Assembly (NCBI RefSeq): GCF_014200435.1
Contig: NZ_JACHBR010000001.1
Coordinates: forward strand, 4,247,501 to 4,311,500
Origin: Sphaerisporangium krabiense
GTDB taxonomy: Bacteria; Actinomycetota; Actinomycetes; Streptosporangiales; Streptosporangiaceae
Direction of reading: 5' to 3'
Length of the DNA stretch: 64,000 nucleotides
The notes under the pieces are model-generated. The model was not told the origin of the DNA. It was given only the letters and a program-made list of their open reading frames with translations, and searched no databases. Below are positions 1-8,007 of the stretch, one piece after another. Each line of letters starts with the position of its first letter. Within the stretch, counting starts at the first letter, position 1. Both the position numbers and the translations under genes were made by a program.

Positions 1-351
1 GAGCTGGGCGATGCGGTTCTCCAGGCCGGTCGTCAGCACGCCGATCAGCGAGCTGACGATGAAGACGCCGCCGATCGTGATGGTCAGCATGAGCGCGAGG
101 AACACCGGGCGGCCCGTGTCGCCGCCCATGGTGCCGGGGTCGATGGCGCGCATGAGGTTCATCCACGCGGCGCCGCCCCAGCCGCCGTGCCCGTCGATCT
201 CCTCTCGGGTGCCGACCGCCATGAACAGCGCGGTCATCACCACGATGAGCAGGACGGACGCCAGGCCGAGCCAGCCGATCAGCGCGGGCGTCCCCCGGTC
301 CATCGTGCCGTCGAACCAGTACCGCAGACGGTCCCGCCATCGCACCCGCAC
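1..351 (-). CDS. CASTOR/POLLUX-type ion channel protein, N-terminal part (runs off the window)
   Basis: Only the first 117 codons are present and the gene continues past base 1. The reading frame on the minus strand gives a short basic N-terminus (RWRDRLRYWFD), a membrane helix (WLGLASVLLIVVMTAL), a pore-loop-like stretch (GGAAWMNLMRAIDPGTMGGD) and a second helix (ALMLTITIGGVFIVSSL) leading into TTGLENRIAQL. This order matches bacterial relatives of the CASTOR/POLLUX channels, which carry an RCK-type domain further on. I place the start at the GTG at 351, since an in-frame stop lies 24 codons upstream. The ATG at 303 would cut into the conserved RYWFDGTM region. Ion specificity cannot be read from this fragment. 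Confidence 0.72.
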   Translation of the reverse strand, partial: MRVRWRDRLRYWFDGTMDRGTPALIGWLGLASVLLIVVMTALFMAVGTREEIDGHGGWGGAAWMNLMRAIDPGTMGGDTGRPVFLALMLTITIGGVFIVSSLIGVLTTGLENRIAQL

Positions 352-444
352 CGCCGCCGCTCCCCGCCCTCGTCCCCGCCCACCGCACCCTGGGGTGCCT
401 GATCCCGATCATTGAACCAGTCCTGGGCGACCGGGCACGCCTTT

Positions 445-482
445 CGTACACAGGTGTACGTTTAAACGTACGCCACTGTACG
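445..482. promoter_or_regulatory. Double TetR-type operator upstream of the SDR gene
   Basis: Two palindromes of the same type lie side by side: CGTACACAGGTGTACG at 445-460 and CGTACGCCACTGTACG at 467-482. Their centres are 22 bp apart, two helical turns, which would put two dimers on the same DNA face. Between them sits a perfect palindrome, GTACGTTTAAACGTAC (456-471). The same half-sites occur at 1359-1374 in front of the TetR gene, so the TetR protein is the likely ligand. Confidence 0.7.
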
Positions 483-514
483 GATGCGATGTGGCCATGG
501 ACGAGAGGACGAAG

Positions 515-1261
515 ATGTTCGAGCTGGACGGCAAGGTCGCGCTGGTGACGGGCGCGGGGCAGAACGTCGGAGCGGGCATCGCCCGCGTGCTCGCCGCGCA
601 GGGGGCCACGGTGGTGGTCAACGATTTCCACGCCGACCGCGCCGAACGCACCGCGAAGGAGATCGTCGCGGCCGGCGGCGCCGCCCGCCCCTTGAGTTTC
701 GATGTATCCGACTTCGACGCGGTCACCGCGGCGGTCGCCGACATCGCCGCGCACGAGGGTCGCGTCGACATTCTGGTGAACAACGCCGGGCCCGACGGCC
801 CGATGACGATGGCGCCCTTCTCCGAGATGTCGGCCGACTCCTGGGGCAAACCCTTCGCGGTGAACGTGTACGGCATGCTGAACTGCTGCAAGGCGGTGAT
901 CGGCGGGATGATCGACCGTGGCCACGGCCGGATCGTCACCATCACCTCCGGAGCGGGACAGCAGGGCCTGGACATCGGCGTGTCGACCTACGCGGCCGCC
1001 AAAGCCGGTCAGATCGGATTCATGCGGCACCTGGCGGCCGAGAACGGCCCGCACGGCATCACCTGCAACACCGTTTCGCTGGGACTGGTGCTGTCCGACG
1101 CGGAGGCGAGCGCCGTGCAGCGGCTCGTCGACTCCATCCCGGTCCGGCGGATGGGCAAGCCGGAGGACCCGGGCTATCTCATCGCGTACCTGGTCTCGGA
1201 CGAGGCGAGCTGGATCACGGGACAGACCGTCGCCGTGAACGGGGGCGGCCTGATGATCTGA
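515..1261 (+). CDS. SDR family NAD(P)-dependent oxidoreductase
   Basis: This 248-residue protein is a classical short-chain dehydrogenase/reductase. It shows the nucleotide-binding motif TGAGQNVGAG near residues 12-21, the structural NNAG motif, a catalytic Ser in ITSGAG and the Tyr-x3-Lys pair in YAAAK. The C-terminal TGQTVAVNGGG is typical of FabG-like enzymes. I chose the ATG at 515 because GAGAGGA lies 5 bases upstream; an in-frame ATG at 497 and GTG at 491 lack such a site. The substrate is unknown. The gene is followed by a TetR regulator and both promoters carry the same palindrome, so expression is probably induced by a small molecule that releases the repressor. Confidence 0.88.
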   Translation: MFELDGKVALVTGAGQNVGAGIARVLAAQGATVVVNDFHADRAERTAKEIVAAGGAARPLSFDVSDFDAVTAAVADIAAHEGRVDILVNNAGPDGPMTMAPFSEMSADSWGKPFAVNVYGMLNCCKAVIGGMIDRGHGRIVTITSGAGQQGLDIGVSTYAAAKAGQIGFMRHLAAENGPHGITCNTVSLGLVLSDAEASAVQRLVDSIPVRRMGKPEDPGYLIAYLVSDEASWITGQTVAVNGGGLMI

Positions 1262-1358
1262 GCGCGCCGGCGCGCGCACGGCGATCGCCGCCCCGCGCCC
1301 GCGTGGTCATCGGTACCCGCCGTCCAGCCCAAGGTCCCGGCGATGTGCCGGGCGGAAT

Positions 1359-1374
1359 CGTACACCGCTGTACG
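1359..1374. promoter_or_regulatory. TetR-type autoregulatory operator
   Basis: CGTACACCGCTGTACG has perfect 6-bp arms around a 4-bp centre and matches the two sites at 445-482. It ends 19 bases before the TetR start codon, so bound repressor would block its own transcription. Confidence 0.7.
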
Positions 1375-1393
1375 GAACGGCTACGATTCACGC

Positions 1394-2047
1394 ATGCCGG
1401 CCGATCCCGATGAGCACGTCCTCCTTGCCAAGCGGGGCGACGCGGCGCGCAACCGCACCCGCCTCCTCGCCGCGGCCCGGGCGGCCTTCGCCGCGCACGG
1501 ACACGACGTGGCCCTGGAGGAGATCGCCCGCGCCGCGAACGTGAGCCGGACGACGCTGTACCGCAACTTCGCCACCCGTGAGGACCTCGCCGCCACCATC
1601 TACGCCGAGGGCCTGGACCTCATCGAACGGCGCGCGGCCGAACTCGCGGGCAGCCCCTACGGGGTGATCGACCTGTTCGAGTTCCTGCTCGACCTGCAGG
1701 CGTCGAGCGGGTCGATCACGCCGGTGCTGTCCCGCTCGGACGCGGCGGTCTTCGCCGGTCTCACCGAGCGCACCGCGGCCGCGTTCCAGCCGCTGGTGGA
1801 GGAGGGCGTCCGGTCCGGCGTGCTGCGTCCCGGAATCGAGCTGCACGACCTGCTGCTGGCCATCCTGATGGGCGACATGTCGGCCGGCGGGGCGGATTCG
1901 GAGCTGCGCGCCGAGCAGCACATGCGCAGTCGCATGATCCTGCGCCGCGGCCTGTTCACCGACCACGCCCTCGCCGCCTGGAAGCCACCGGCCGCGGCGC
2001 GCGCCTCCGCGTCGCCGACCCGCCCCGGACGGAACCCGCGCGCGTAG
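1394..2047 (+). CDS. TetR/AcrR family transcriptional repressor
   Basis: The 217-residue product has an N-terminal helix-turn-helix of the TetR class: RTRLLAAARAAFAAHG, then VALEEIARAANVSRTTLYRNFATREDL. The all-alpha C-terminal domain would bind the inducer. I start it at the ATG at 1394, just after the operator; no strong ribosome site precedes it, so the message may be nearly leaderless. It probably controls itself and the SDR gene upstream through the shared palindromes. The last codons (RPGRNPRA) and the stop lie inside a duplicated segment that also occurs at 5563-5668, so the native C-terminus may have been replaced by the repeat. Confidence 0.88.
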   Translation: MPADPDEHVLLAKRGDAARNRTRLLAAARAAFAAHGHDVALEEIARAANVSRTTLYRNFATREDLAATIYAEGLDLIERRAAELAGSPYGVIDLFEFLLDLQASSGSITPVLSRSDAAVFAGLTERTAAAFQPLVEEGVRSGVLRPGIELHDLLLAILMGDMSAGGADSELRAEQHMRSRMILRRGLFTDHALAAWKPPAAARASASPTRPGRNPRA

Positions 2048-2174
2048 GCGCCGGACTCCTCGCCCGCTCCCCCTCGTGGGAAGGCTCTTCCTCGACGGCG
2101 TTCACGCCGGGGAGACGGGCCTACCGCGCGGTCCACACGGGCGATTGAACCGGCCCTGGCGACCGGGTACGCCT
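2026..2174. repeat. Mosaic of two duplicated segments, including a decayed FtsX-ectodomain gene end
   Basis: Bases 2026-2144 resemble 5563-5668, which is the 3' end and downstream flank of the FtsX-ectodomain gene. On the minus strand the copy still reads RVDRAVG and, after a frame change, PGVNAVEEEPSH, against RVERAVG and PGVYDVGKETSH in the intact gene. Bases 2144-2173 resemble 411-441 (ATTGAACC, then CTGG, GCGACCGGG and ACGCC). The stretch is therefore built from two pieces found elsewhere in the window. It has no transposase or clear terminal repeats. Confidence 0.65.
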
Positions 2175-2178
2175 CCTC

Positions 2179-2589
2179 TCAGAGATCACTCGCGAGGACC
2201 TGCAGGTAGTGCGCGTTGTACATCACGCCGAGGATGTTGCCGAACGGGTCGACCACGGAGGCGGTGACGAAGCCGGGGCCGCGTTCGATCGGCCGCTGGT
2301 GTTCCGTGGCGCCCAGGGAGAGCAGCCGCGCGAAGGCCCCCTCAAGGTCGTCCACGTGCCAGTAGACCACCGCGCCGCCCGCCTCCTTGGCCGGAGGGTG
2401 GGGAAGGAAACGGCTGTCGACGATGCCGAGCTCGTCCTCGTGGTCGCCGACGCGGAACTCGGCGTAGGCGAGCCTGCCCTCGGCGTGGCGGGTGAAGTAC
2501 GGCTCGATGCCGAGCAGCCCGGCGTACCAGCGGGCGGCGGCGGCGACGTCGTCGGCGAAGAAGCTGACGGTGGTGAGACCTCGCAACAT
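2179..2589 (-). CDS. VOC family (glyoxalase/bleomycin resistance-like) protein
   Basis: The 136-residue protein has the repeated beta-alpha-beta-beta-beta fold signature of vicinal oxygen chelate proteins: LTTVSFFADDVAAAARWYAGLLG at the N-terminus and VVYWHVDDLEGAFARLLSLGA in the second half. It ends in DPFGNILGVMYN, the usual metal-ligand and closing segment. The start at 2589 follows AAGGGAA; longer upstream reading has no homology character. It is divergent from the WYL regulator at 2771 across a perfect inverted repeat, so that regulator probably controls it. Substrate unknown; single-module VOC proteins in this setting are often called glyoxalases without proof. Confidence 0.85.
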   Translation of the reverse strand: MLRGLTTVSFFADDVAAAARWYAGLLGIEPYFTRHAEGRLAYAEFRVGDHEDELGIVDSRFLPHPPAKEAGGAVVYWHVDDLEGAFARLLSLGATEHQRPIERGPGFVTASVVDPFGNILGVMYNAHYLQVLASDL

Positions 2590-2725
2590 CGGATGGTTTC
2601 CCTTCTCGGCAGGGCGTTTCGCGGTGGCGTCGCCCGATGGGTGTGTCCCCTGTCTGGATGACGACCCTCGTCGGGCGACATCCCGGATGCCGTCTCGCAC
2701 CGGGTGACATCACTCATGCTTCACC

Positions 2726-2754
2726 GCAAAGTGCTCACCTTATGAGCACTTTGC
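2726..2754. promoter_or_regulatory. Perfect inverted repeat between VOC gene and WYL regulator
   Basis: GCAAAGTGCTCA (2726-2737) is repeated in inverse as TGAGCACTTTGC (2743-2754) around a 5-bp spacer. It lies in the divergent promoter region and ends 16 bases before the WYL start codon. It is the obvious operator for that regulator. Confidence 0.8.
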
Positions 2755-2770
2755 GGGAGAATCTCAAGTC

Positions 2771-3718
2771 ATGCGCGCTGACCGTCTGGTGGCCGTCCTG
2801 CTGCTGATGCAGACCCGCGGCCGGGTGACCGCCGCCGAGCTGGCCGCCGAACTGGAGGTCTCGGTGGCCACCGCCCGCCGCGACCTGGAGGCGCTCGCGG
2901 CGGCGGGCGTCCCTGTCTACCCGCAGCCCGGCCGTGGCGGCGGCTGGTCCCTCGTCGGGGGAGCGCGCACCGACCTCAGCGGCCTGACGGCGGCCGAGGC
3001 GCAGGCGCTGTTCCTGCTCGCCGGCCCCGCCGCCGTCTCGCCCGAGGCCAGAGCGGCGCTGCGCAAGCTCGTGACGGCGCTGCCCCGCACCTTCCGCGCC
3101 GACGCCCAGGCCGCCACCGACGCCACGATGATCGACCCTGCCGGGTGGGGAGAGCGCGACCGTCTCCGGCCCGAGATCGTGGACCTGCTGCAGACCGCCG
3201 TGGTCCGCCGCCGCAAGGTCCGCCTGACCTACGCGGGCCGCGCCCGGGAACCCGGAGAGCGGCTGGTCGACCCGTGGGGTCTGATCGACAAGGACGACAT
3301 CTGGTATCTCCTCGCCGGAACCGGCCAGGGACGGCGCACCTTCCGCATCGACCGGATCATCACGGCGGAGACCACCGACGAGCCCGCCGAGCGCCCCGAC
3401 GACTTCGCCCTCGCCACCGCCTGGCAGGAGGTCGTCGAGGAGATCGAGCGGCGACGCTCGCGCACCTGGGCGACGGTGACCGTCGAGGAGCGGTACCTGC
3501 CGGTCCTGCGCGACCAGTTCGGACGCCACTGCCACCCCGACGGCGACCCCGACCAGGGCCGCGTCCGCGTCCGCCTCGCGGCCCCGACCCCGCTGGACAT
3601 CGCCCGCCACCTCGCCGGCTGGGGCGCCCTGATCGACGTCCTCGACCCCCCGTCCGTCCGGGCCGAACTCGCACGCATCGGCGCCGAACTCCTCGCCCGC
3701 CACCCCACGCGCACCTAG
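2771..3718 (+). CDS. WYL domain transcriptional regulator (DeoR-type HTH)
   Basis: The 315-residue protein starts with a winged helix-turn-helix (RLVAVLLLMQTRGRVTAAEL, then ELEVSVATARRDLEALAAAG). A WYL sensor domain follows, with the DDIWYLLAG motif and FRIDRI close behind. A C-terminal WCX-type segment completes the usual YafY layout. WYL regulators sense small molecules or nucleic acid fragments in other systems; the ligand here is unknown. GGGAGA precedes the ATG. The perfect palindrome just upstream suggests autoregulation and control of the divergent VOC gene. Confidence 0.9.
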   Translation: MRADRLVAVLLLMQTRGRVTAAELAAELEVSVATARRDLEALAAAGVPVYPQPGRGGGWSLVGGARTDLSGLTAAEAQALFLLAGPAAVSPEARAALRKLVTALPRTFRADAQAATDATMIDPAGWGERDRLRPEIVDLLQTAVVRRRKVRLTYAGRAREPGERLVDPWGLIDKDDIWYLLAGTGQGRRTFRIDRIITAETTDEPAERPDDFALATAWQEVVEEIERRRSRTWATVTVEERYLPVLRDQFGRHCHPDGDPDQGRVRVRLAAPTPLDIARHLAGWGALIDVLDPPSVRAELARIGAELLARHPTRT

Positions 3719-3853
3719 AACACGAGCGTCTCCTCCACGGGACGCGTCCGACACCGGTCACATCATCGCCAGGTCAAGGTTGGCCAACCGTTGTTTCCGC
3801 TGCTCACCAGTGGCAATGACGGTGCGGGACGGGCCGGTTCTCAAGGGGGCGCC

Positions 3854-5506
3854 ATGACCAAGACCGGGAGACCCACCAGCCACGGCGACGGCCACCTGAC
3901 GATGACCGACCGTCAAGGCCACCCCATATACGACAACACGAACCTGCGTACGGTGGGCGATCGCGGGCCCGCGACGCTGGAGAACTACAGCTACCTGGAA
4001 CGCGTCGGCCATTTCACGCGCGAACGCATCCCCGAACGGGTCGTTCACGCACGCGGATTCACCGCGTTCGGCCACTTCGAGTCCTACGGCACCTGGGGCG
4101 AGGAGCCGATCTCCCGCTACACCCGCGCCAAACTGTTCCAGGAGCGGGGCAAGCGCACCGAGGTGGCGGTGCGTCTGTCGCTGGTCATCGGCGGACGTGA
4201 GTCCGAGGAGACGGCCCGCGACGTTCGCGGCTTCGCCGTGAAGTTCTACACCGAGGACGGCAACTGGGACCTGGTCGGCAACAATCTGGCGGTGTTCTTC
4301 ATCCGTGACCCGGCCAAGTTCGTCGACGTGGTGCACGCCTTCAAGCCCGACCCCGTGACGTTCCACCAGGACCCCAACCGGGCCTTCGACCTGCTGTCGC
4401 TGACACCCGAGAGCATGCACCTGCTGGTCAACCTGTTCAGCCCGCGGGGCCTGCCGTCCGACCTTCGCCACATGCAGGGGTTCGGCGTCAACACCTACAA
4501 GTGGGTCAACGACCAGGGCGACACATTCCTGGTCAAGTACCACTGGATTCCCAAGCTGGGCGTGCGCAGCATGACCGCGCAGGACGCCGCCAGGATCCAG
4601 GCCACTGAGCTAAGCCACGCCTCCAAGGATCTGCAGGCCGCGATCGAGAACGGTGAATTCCCCGAGTGGGAGATGCGGGTGCAGGTGATGAGCGACGACG
4701 AGCACCCGGAACTCGATTTCGACCCGCTCGACGCGACCAAGGCGTGGCCGGAGGAGATCTTCCCCCCGAAACCGGTCGGACGCCTGGTGCTCGACCAGAA
4801 CGCCCAGGACTACTTCACGGAATCCGAGCAGATCGCGTTCGGCGCCGGCGTGATCGTGGACGGGCTCGAACTGTCAGAGGACAAGATGCTGACGGGTCGC
4901 ACGTTCGCCTACGGCGACACGCAGCGTTACCGCATCGGCCCCAACTACCAGCAGGTTCCGGTCAACAGGCCGAAGAACCAGATACACACCAACCAGCGTG
5001 ACTCTCAGGCGCTGTTGCGCCAGGATCCCGGCGGTCCGAACCCGCATGTCAACTACTCGCCCTCCGTCCTCGGAGGGCTGACCCCCGCGCCGCCTCCGCC
5101 GCACGACACGCGCGGACCGGAGTACCACGGCCGCCTGACCGGGACGCCTATCACGCGTACGAACGACTACAAGCAGGCCGGGCAGCGGTTCCGCCTGATG
5201 GAGCAGTGGGAGCGCGACGACCTCGTGAACAACCTGACCGTCGCGCTGTCGGCGTGCGACCGGCCGATCCGGGAACGCATGATCTGGCACCTGCTGATGG
5301 TCGAGGACGAGCTGGGACTGCGCGTCGGTGAGGGAATCGGCGTCTCCGTGGCGGACGTCTCCACCCTGGAGCCGTTGCCGGGCCAGGTGCTCACAGAGGA
5401 GGACCGAGTCCGGCTGGCCAATCTGGGCGACAACGGGCCGCGCGACGTGGCCGGACTCCGGATGACCCACTGTGTCCCCAACGAGCGGGCCGAGGTCCCC
5501 GGCTGA
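3854..5506 (+). CDS. Catalase (haem, monofunctional)
   Basis: The 550-residue protein converts hydrogen peroxide to water and oxygen. The distal catalytic His is H65 in RVVHARGF, the conserved Asn lies in VGNNLAVFFIRD (about N143), and the proximal haem ligand is Y353 in RTFAYGDTQRYR. The catalase immune-responsive region follows at the C-terminus (FRLMEQWERDDLVNNL). I start at the ATG at 3854, giving MTKTGRPTSHGDGH; the in-frame start at 3791 adds a low-complexity leader and has no ribosome site. It stands alone between the WYL gene and the FtsX-ectodomain gene. A TTGGCCAA palindrome lies upstream near 3780. Confidence 0.95.
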   Translation: MTKTGRPTSHGDGHLTMTDRQGHPIYDNTNLRTVGDRGPATLENYSYLERVGHFTRERIPERVVHARGFTAFGHFESYGTWGEEPISRYTRAKLFQERGKRTEVAVRLSLVIGGRESEETARDVRGFAVKFYTEDGNWDLVGNNLAVFFIRDPAKFVDVVHAFKPDPVTFHQDPNRAFDLLSLTPESMHLLVNLFSPRGLPSDLRHMQGFGVNTYKWVNDQGDTFLVKYHWIPKLGVRSMTAQDAARIQATELSHASKDLQAAIENGEFPEWEMRVQVMSDDEHPELDFDPLDATKAWPEEIFPPKPVGRLVLDQNAQDYFTESEQIAFGAGVIVDGLELSEDKMLTGRTFAYGDTQRYRIGPNYQQVPVNRPKNQIHTNQRDSQALLRQDPGGPNPHVNYSPSVLGGLTPAPPPPHDTRGPEYHGRLTGTPITRTNDYKQAGQRFRLMEQWERDDLVNNLTVALSACDRPIRERMIWHLLMVEDELGLRVGEGIGVSVADVSTLEPLPGQVLTEEDRVRLANLGDNGPRDVAGLRMTHCVPNERAEVPG

Positions 5507-5597
5507 CCCGGCCCCATCCGCCGGCGCGCGCGACGCCGCGCCGTGGCGGACGGGTCGCGGTCCGGACGGAACCCGCGCGCATAGGCGCCGAACTCCC

Positions 5598-6455
5598 CTA
5601 GTGGGAAGTCTCTTTCCCGACGTCGTAGACGCCGGGGAGATGGCCTACCGCCCGCTCCACGCGGGCGACCGCGTCGGGAGCGTCGAGGAGCAGGTGGAAC
5701 GTCTCGGGGATGTAGGGGAGGGGTTTCGTGGTGCCTGGCGGGTGGGTCTCCATCACCCACATGACGTTCTTCGCGGCGTGCCCACGATCTTCCAGGTAGA
5801 TCGGGCCGACGCCGTCCAGGGCGCTGAGGGCCTGGTAGACGGCGGTCCGCTCGGACGCGCTCGCCGCGCCGCGCCCGACGCACCGTGACTCCTTGACCAC
5901 TGGCTTCTCCGGGCAGAGCCAGACGGCCACGTTGGTCTTGCCGGCCCAGAAGTTCGTCCCGTTCACGTAGATGTTCGAGACCCCGGGCATGTTCTCGACC
6001 TTCCGCGAGAAGTCGCCCGTCGCGGTCAGATTCACCGCGAAGGATTCCGGCATATCCGTTTCGCGCACCTCCCAGGGAAGCCGGTCGCTCATACCCGAGG
6101 CCTTGAAGTCCTCGAGCGCCTCCGCGCGCGACTTGAGCCGTACGGCGGACACCTCGGGCAGGCCCCGCAAGGTGCGCTCGATCGCCAGCCGCTGCGCGGA
6201 TGTGGCCTCATCCTCGCCGCAGGTGTTCAGCGCGCTGTTCTCCTTGCACAGGTACACCGTCGCCGTTCCCGACGCCGGCCACGGGGCATCAGGGGGTGGC
6301 AGCGGCCCGGCCGGTGGACGCCGTACGAACCACACCCCCGCGCCGAGCGCGACGAGCAGCAGCACCACGACGACCGGCACCACCGGGCTCCACCGCGTAC
6401 CTGGGCTCTCCAGCACCTCTTCCGGACCCATACGCACGACTGTGTCGGGGTTCAC
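5598..6455 (-). CDS. Single-pass membrane protein with two FtsX-type extracellular domains
   Basis: The 285-residue protein has a short cytoplasmic N-terminus, one membrane helix (about residues 24-45, VVPVVVVLLLVALGAGVWF), a proline-rich linker and two copies of an FtsX ectodomain-like module. Module one begins TATVYLCKENSALNTCG and ends MPGVSNIYV; module two begins TNVAVWLCPEKPVVKESRC and ends LPGVYDV. In cell division FtsX this domain activates peptidoglycan hydrolases, but here the permease helices are missing. The GTG at 6455 is the longest start; an ATG at 6431 (MGPEEVLES) is equally possible. Its 3' end is duplicated in decayed form at 2026-2144. A role in recruiting a hydrolase is inference. 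Confidence 0.75.
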   Translation of the reverse strand: MNPDTVVRMGPEEVLESPGTRWSPVVPVVVVLLLVALGAGVWFVRRPPAGPLPPPDAPWPASGTATVYLCKENSALNTCGEDEATSAQRLAIERTLRGLPEVSAVRLKSRAEALEDFKASGMSDRLPWEVRETDMPESFAVNLTATGDFSRKVENMPGVSNIYVNGTNFWAGKTNVAVWLCPEKPVVKESRCVGRGAASASERTAVYQALSALDGVGPIYLEDRGHAAKNVMWVMETHPPGTTKPLPYIPETFHLLLDAPDAVARVERAVGHLPGVYDVGKETSH

Positions 6456-6464
6456 GTCCCATGG

Positions 6465-6659
6465 TCAACTCGTTCGGCACACGGCACCTCGACGGCCTGC
6501 GGGATGCTCGTCACACGTCCTCACGAACGTGTCCACCCGGTTGACGGCCGTCGCCATGCCGCGCACCAGCACCTCCCCGGGACCGGGCACCGGAGCGGGC
6601 AACTCCCCGTACCGGATCGCGTCCACGGGCCCGAGCCGTTCGACATAAGCGGCACGCAT
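6465..6659 (-). pseudogene. Truncated zinc-type alcohol dehydrogenase/quinone oxidoreductase N-terminus
   Basis: From the ATG at 6659 the product begins MRAAYVERLGPVDAIRYGEL and continues PGEVLVRGMATAVNRVDTFVR. This is the GroES-like start of MDR alcohol dehydrogenases or NADPH:quinone reductases. After about 47 residues the homology stops and an unrelated tail runs to a stop at 65 codons. A good ribosome site (GGAGGGGAGG) remains. The rest of the roughly 310-residue enzyme is absent, so this is a remnant. Confidence 0.75.
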
Positions 6660-6732
6660 GACACTCGCCTCCCCTCCGGGAACGGTACTCCGGCCGGTAT
6701 CACGCACGGAGCCACGGCCTTTCGCGACGCGG

Positions 6733-8007
6733 TCAGGGTTCGCGGTGTCGTCCTCGTGCCGTGGCGGTCAAGGCGATGGCGGTCAGCAGGCAGGGGAGGC
6801 CCCAGGCCGGGGTGAAGCTGTGAGTGAGGTCTCTGAGGAGGCCGAGGGTGGGTGGGGCCAGGATCACGGCCACTTGGTTGACGGCCATGGCCAGGCCGAG
6901 GGCGAAGCCTGTCTTGTCCGCGGGGGCCGATTCGGCCACGTAGGCCACCCACGGGCCGTACCAGCCGTACCCGAAGAACCCGAGCCATATGAAGAGAGCG
7001 ATGGCCGTCGCGGGCGTCCGCCCCGCGGGTGTCATCAGGGCGGCCATCCCGGCGATCACGGCGACCATGCAGGTCATGACGATGGCGTACCGTCCCGACC
7101 TGCCACGGTCGCTCCAGGCCGCCAGGCAGACGCGGCCGGCGACCCCCGCGCCCTGGGCCGCCAACAGGACAAGGGCCGCCGCGCCGGCCGAGAGGGACGT
7201 GGTGTCGTGAAGGTGCAGCACGGTGAGCACGAGTACGCCACTCTGCACCGAGATCAGACTCGTCCCGGACAGCATGATCTTCGCCATGGCCGGCTCGCGC
7301 AGCATCCGTACCCGTCCCCCGAACTGCGACCTGACCGAGTCCCCCACCCCACCGCCGCGACGTGTCAGTCCGGGCGGCGCGCCGGCCGACCCGCTCGCGA
7401 CCCCATGGTCGGCGGGCCGGGTGGGTGGTGTGCGGTAGCAAGCCATGAAGACGACGGCGCCGAGCAGCGCGACGAGGCCGCCGGCCAGGAGTGTCGCTCG
7501 CCAACCGTACGTCTCGGCGAGCAACGGCAGCACAGCCGCCGCGAGTGCGCCGCCCAGCGGCAGGCCCGCTTGGCGGATGCCCATCGCGAACCCTCGCCGG
7601 GACGGGCCGAACCAGGACGCCACCGACTTGCTCCCGCCGGGCTGCGCGCTGCTGTATCCGGCGCCGACCACCAGCAGGACGACAAGCAGGGACGCGTACC
7701 CCGGCGCCATGCTCCCCATGCTCAACCCCGCGGCCACCACGCACGCCCCGACCCCGACGACCCAACGTTCGCTGTACCGGTCGAGCAACACCCCGGCCAC
7801 CAGCAACCCGACCAACGGAACGAACTGCGCGGCTGACAGGAGGAGGCCCAGTTGGGCCGTGCTGAGGCGCAGGTCGCGTTGCAGATAGATGCCGATCGCG
7901 CCGATGCCTTGCATGAAGAATCCGGAGGCCGCCTGGGCGAAGGTGGCGATCCCCAGAACGATCCACCGATATCCGGAGGCGTCGGATGCCGAGCGGCCGA
8001 TGCTCAT
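6733..8007 (-). CDS. MFS transporter
   Basis: The 424-residue protein has about twelve membrane segments in two halves with a basic central loop (RSQFGGRVRMLREPAMAK). The loop between helices 2 and 3 carries LDRYSERWV, a form of the MFS motif A, and PGGSKSVASWFGPSRRGFAMG is typical of the helix 4-5 region. I start at the ATG at 8007 (MSIGRSASD), preceded by GGGACG; earlier in-frame starts give a non-membrane leader. The order of helices resembles oxalate/formate or sugar-phosphate-like MFS carriers, but no substrate can be named. Its own promoter region is a 580-bp gap. Confidence 0.85.
   Translation of the reverse strand: MSIGRSASDASGYRWIVLGIATFAQAASGFFMQGIGAIGIYLQRDLRLSTAQLGLLLSAAQFVPLVGLLVAGVLLDRYSERWVVGVGACVVAAGLSMGSMAPGYASLLVVLLVVGAGYSSAQPGGSKSVASWFGPSRRGFAMGIRQAGLPLGGALAAAVLPLLAETYGWRATLLAGGLVALLGAVVFMACYRTPPTRPADHGVASGSAGAPPGLTRRGGGVGDSVRSQFGGRVRMLREPAMAKIMLSGTSLISVQSGVLVLTVLHLHDTTSLSAGAAALVLLAAQGAGVAGRVCLAAWSDRGRSGRYAIVMTCMVAVIAGMAALMTPAGRTPATAIALFIWLGFFGYGWYGPWVAYVAESAPADKTGFALGLAMAVNQVAVILAPPTLGLLRDLTHSFTPAWGLPCLLTAIALTATARGRHREP

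Noticed and set aside
6521-7966. A 481-codon minus-strand frame overlapping the MFS gene
   Set aside because: It is an Arg-rich alternative frame of the transporter; the chosen frame has twelve membrane helices.
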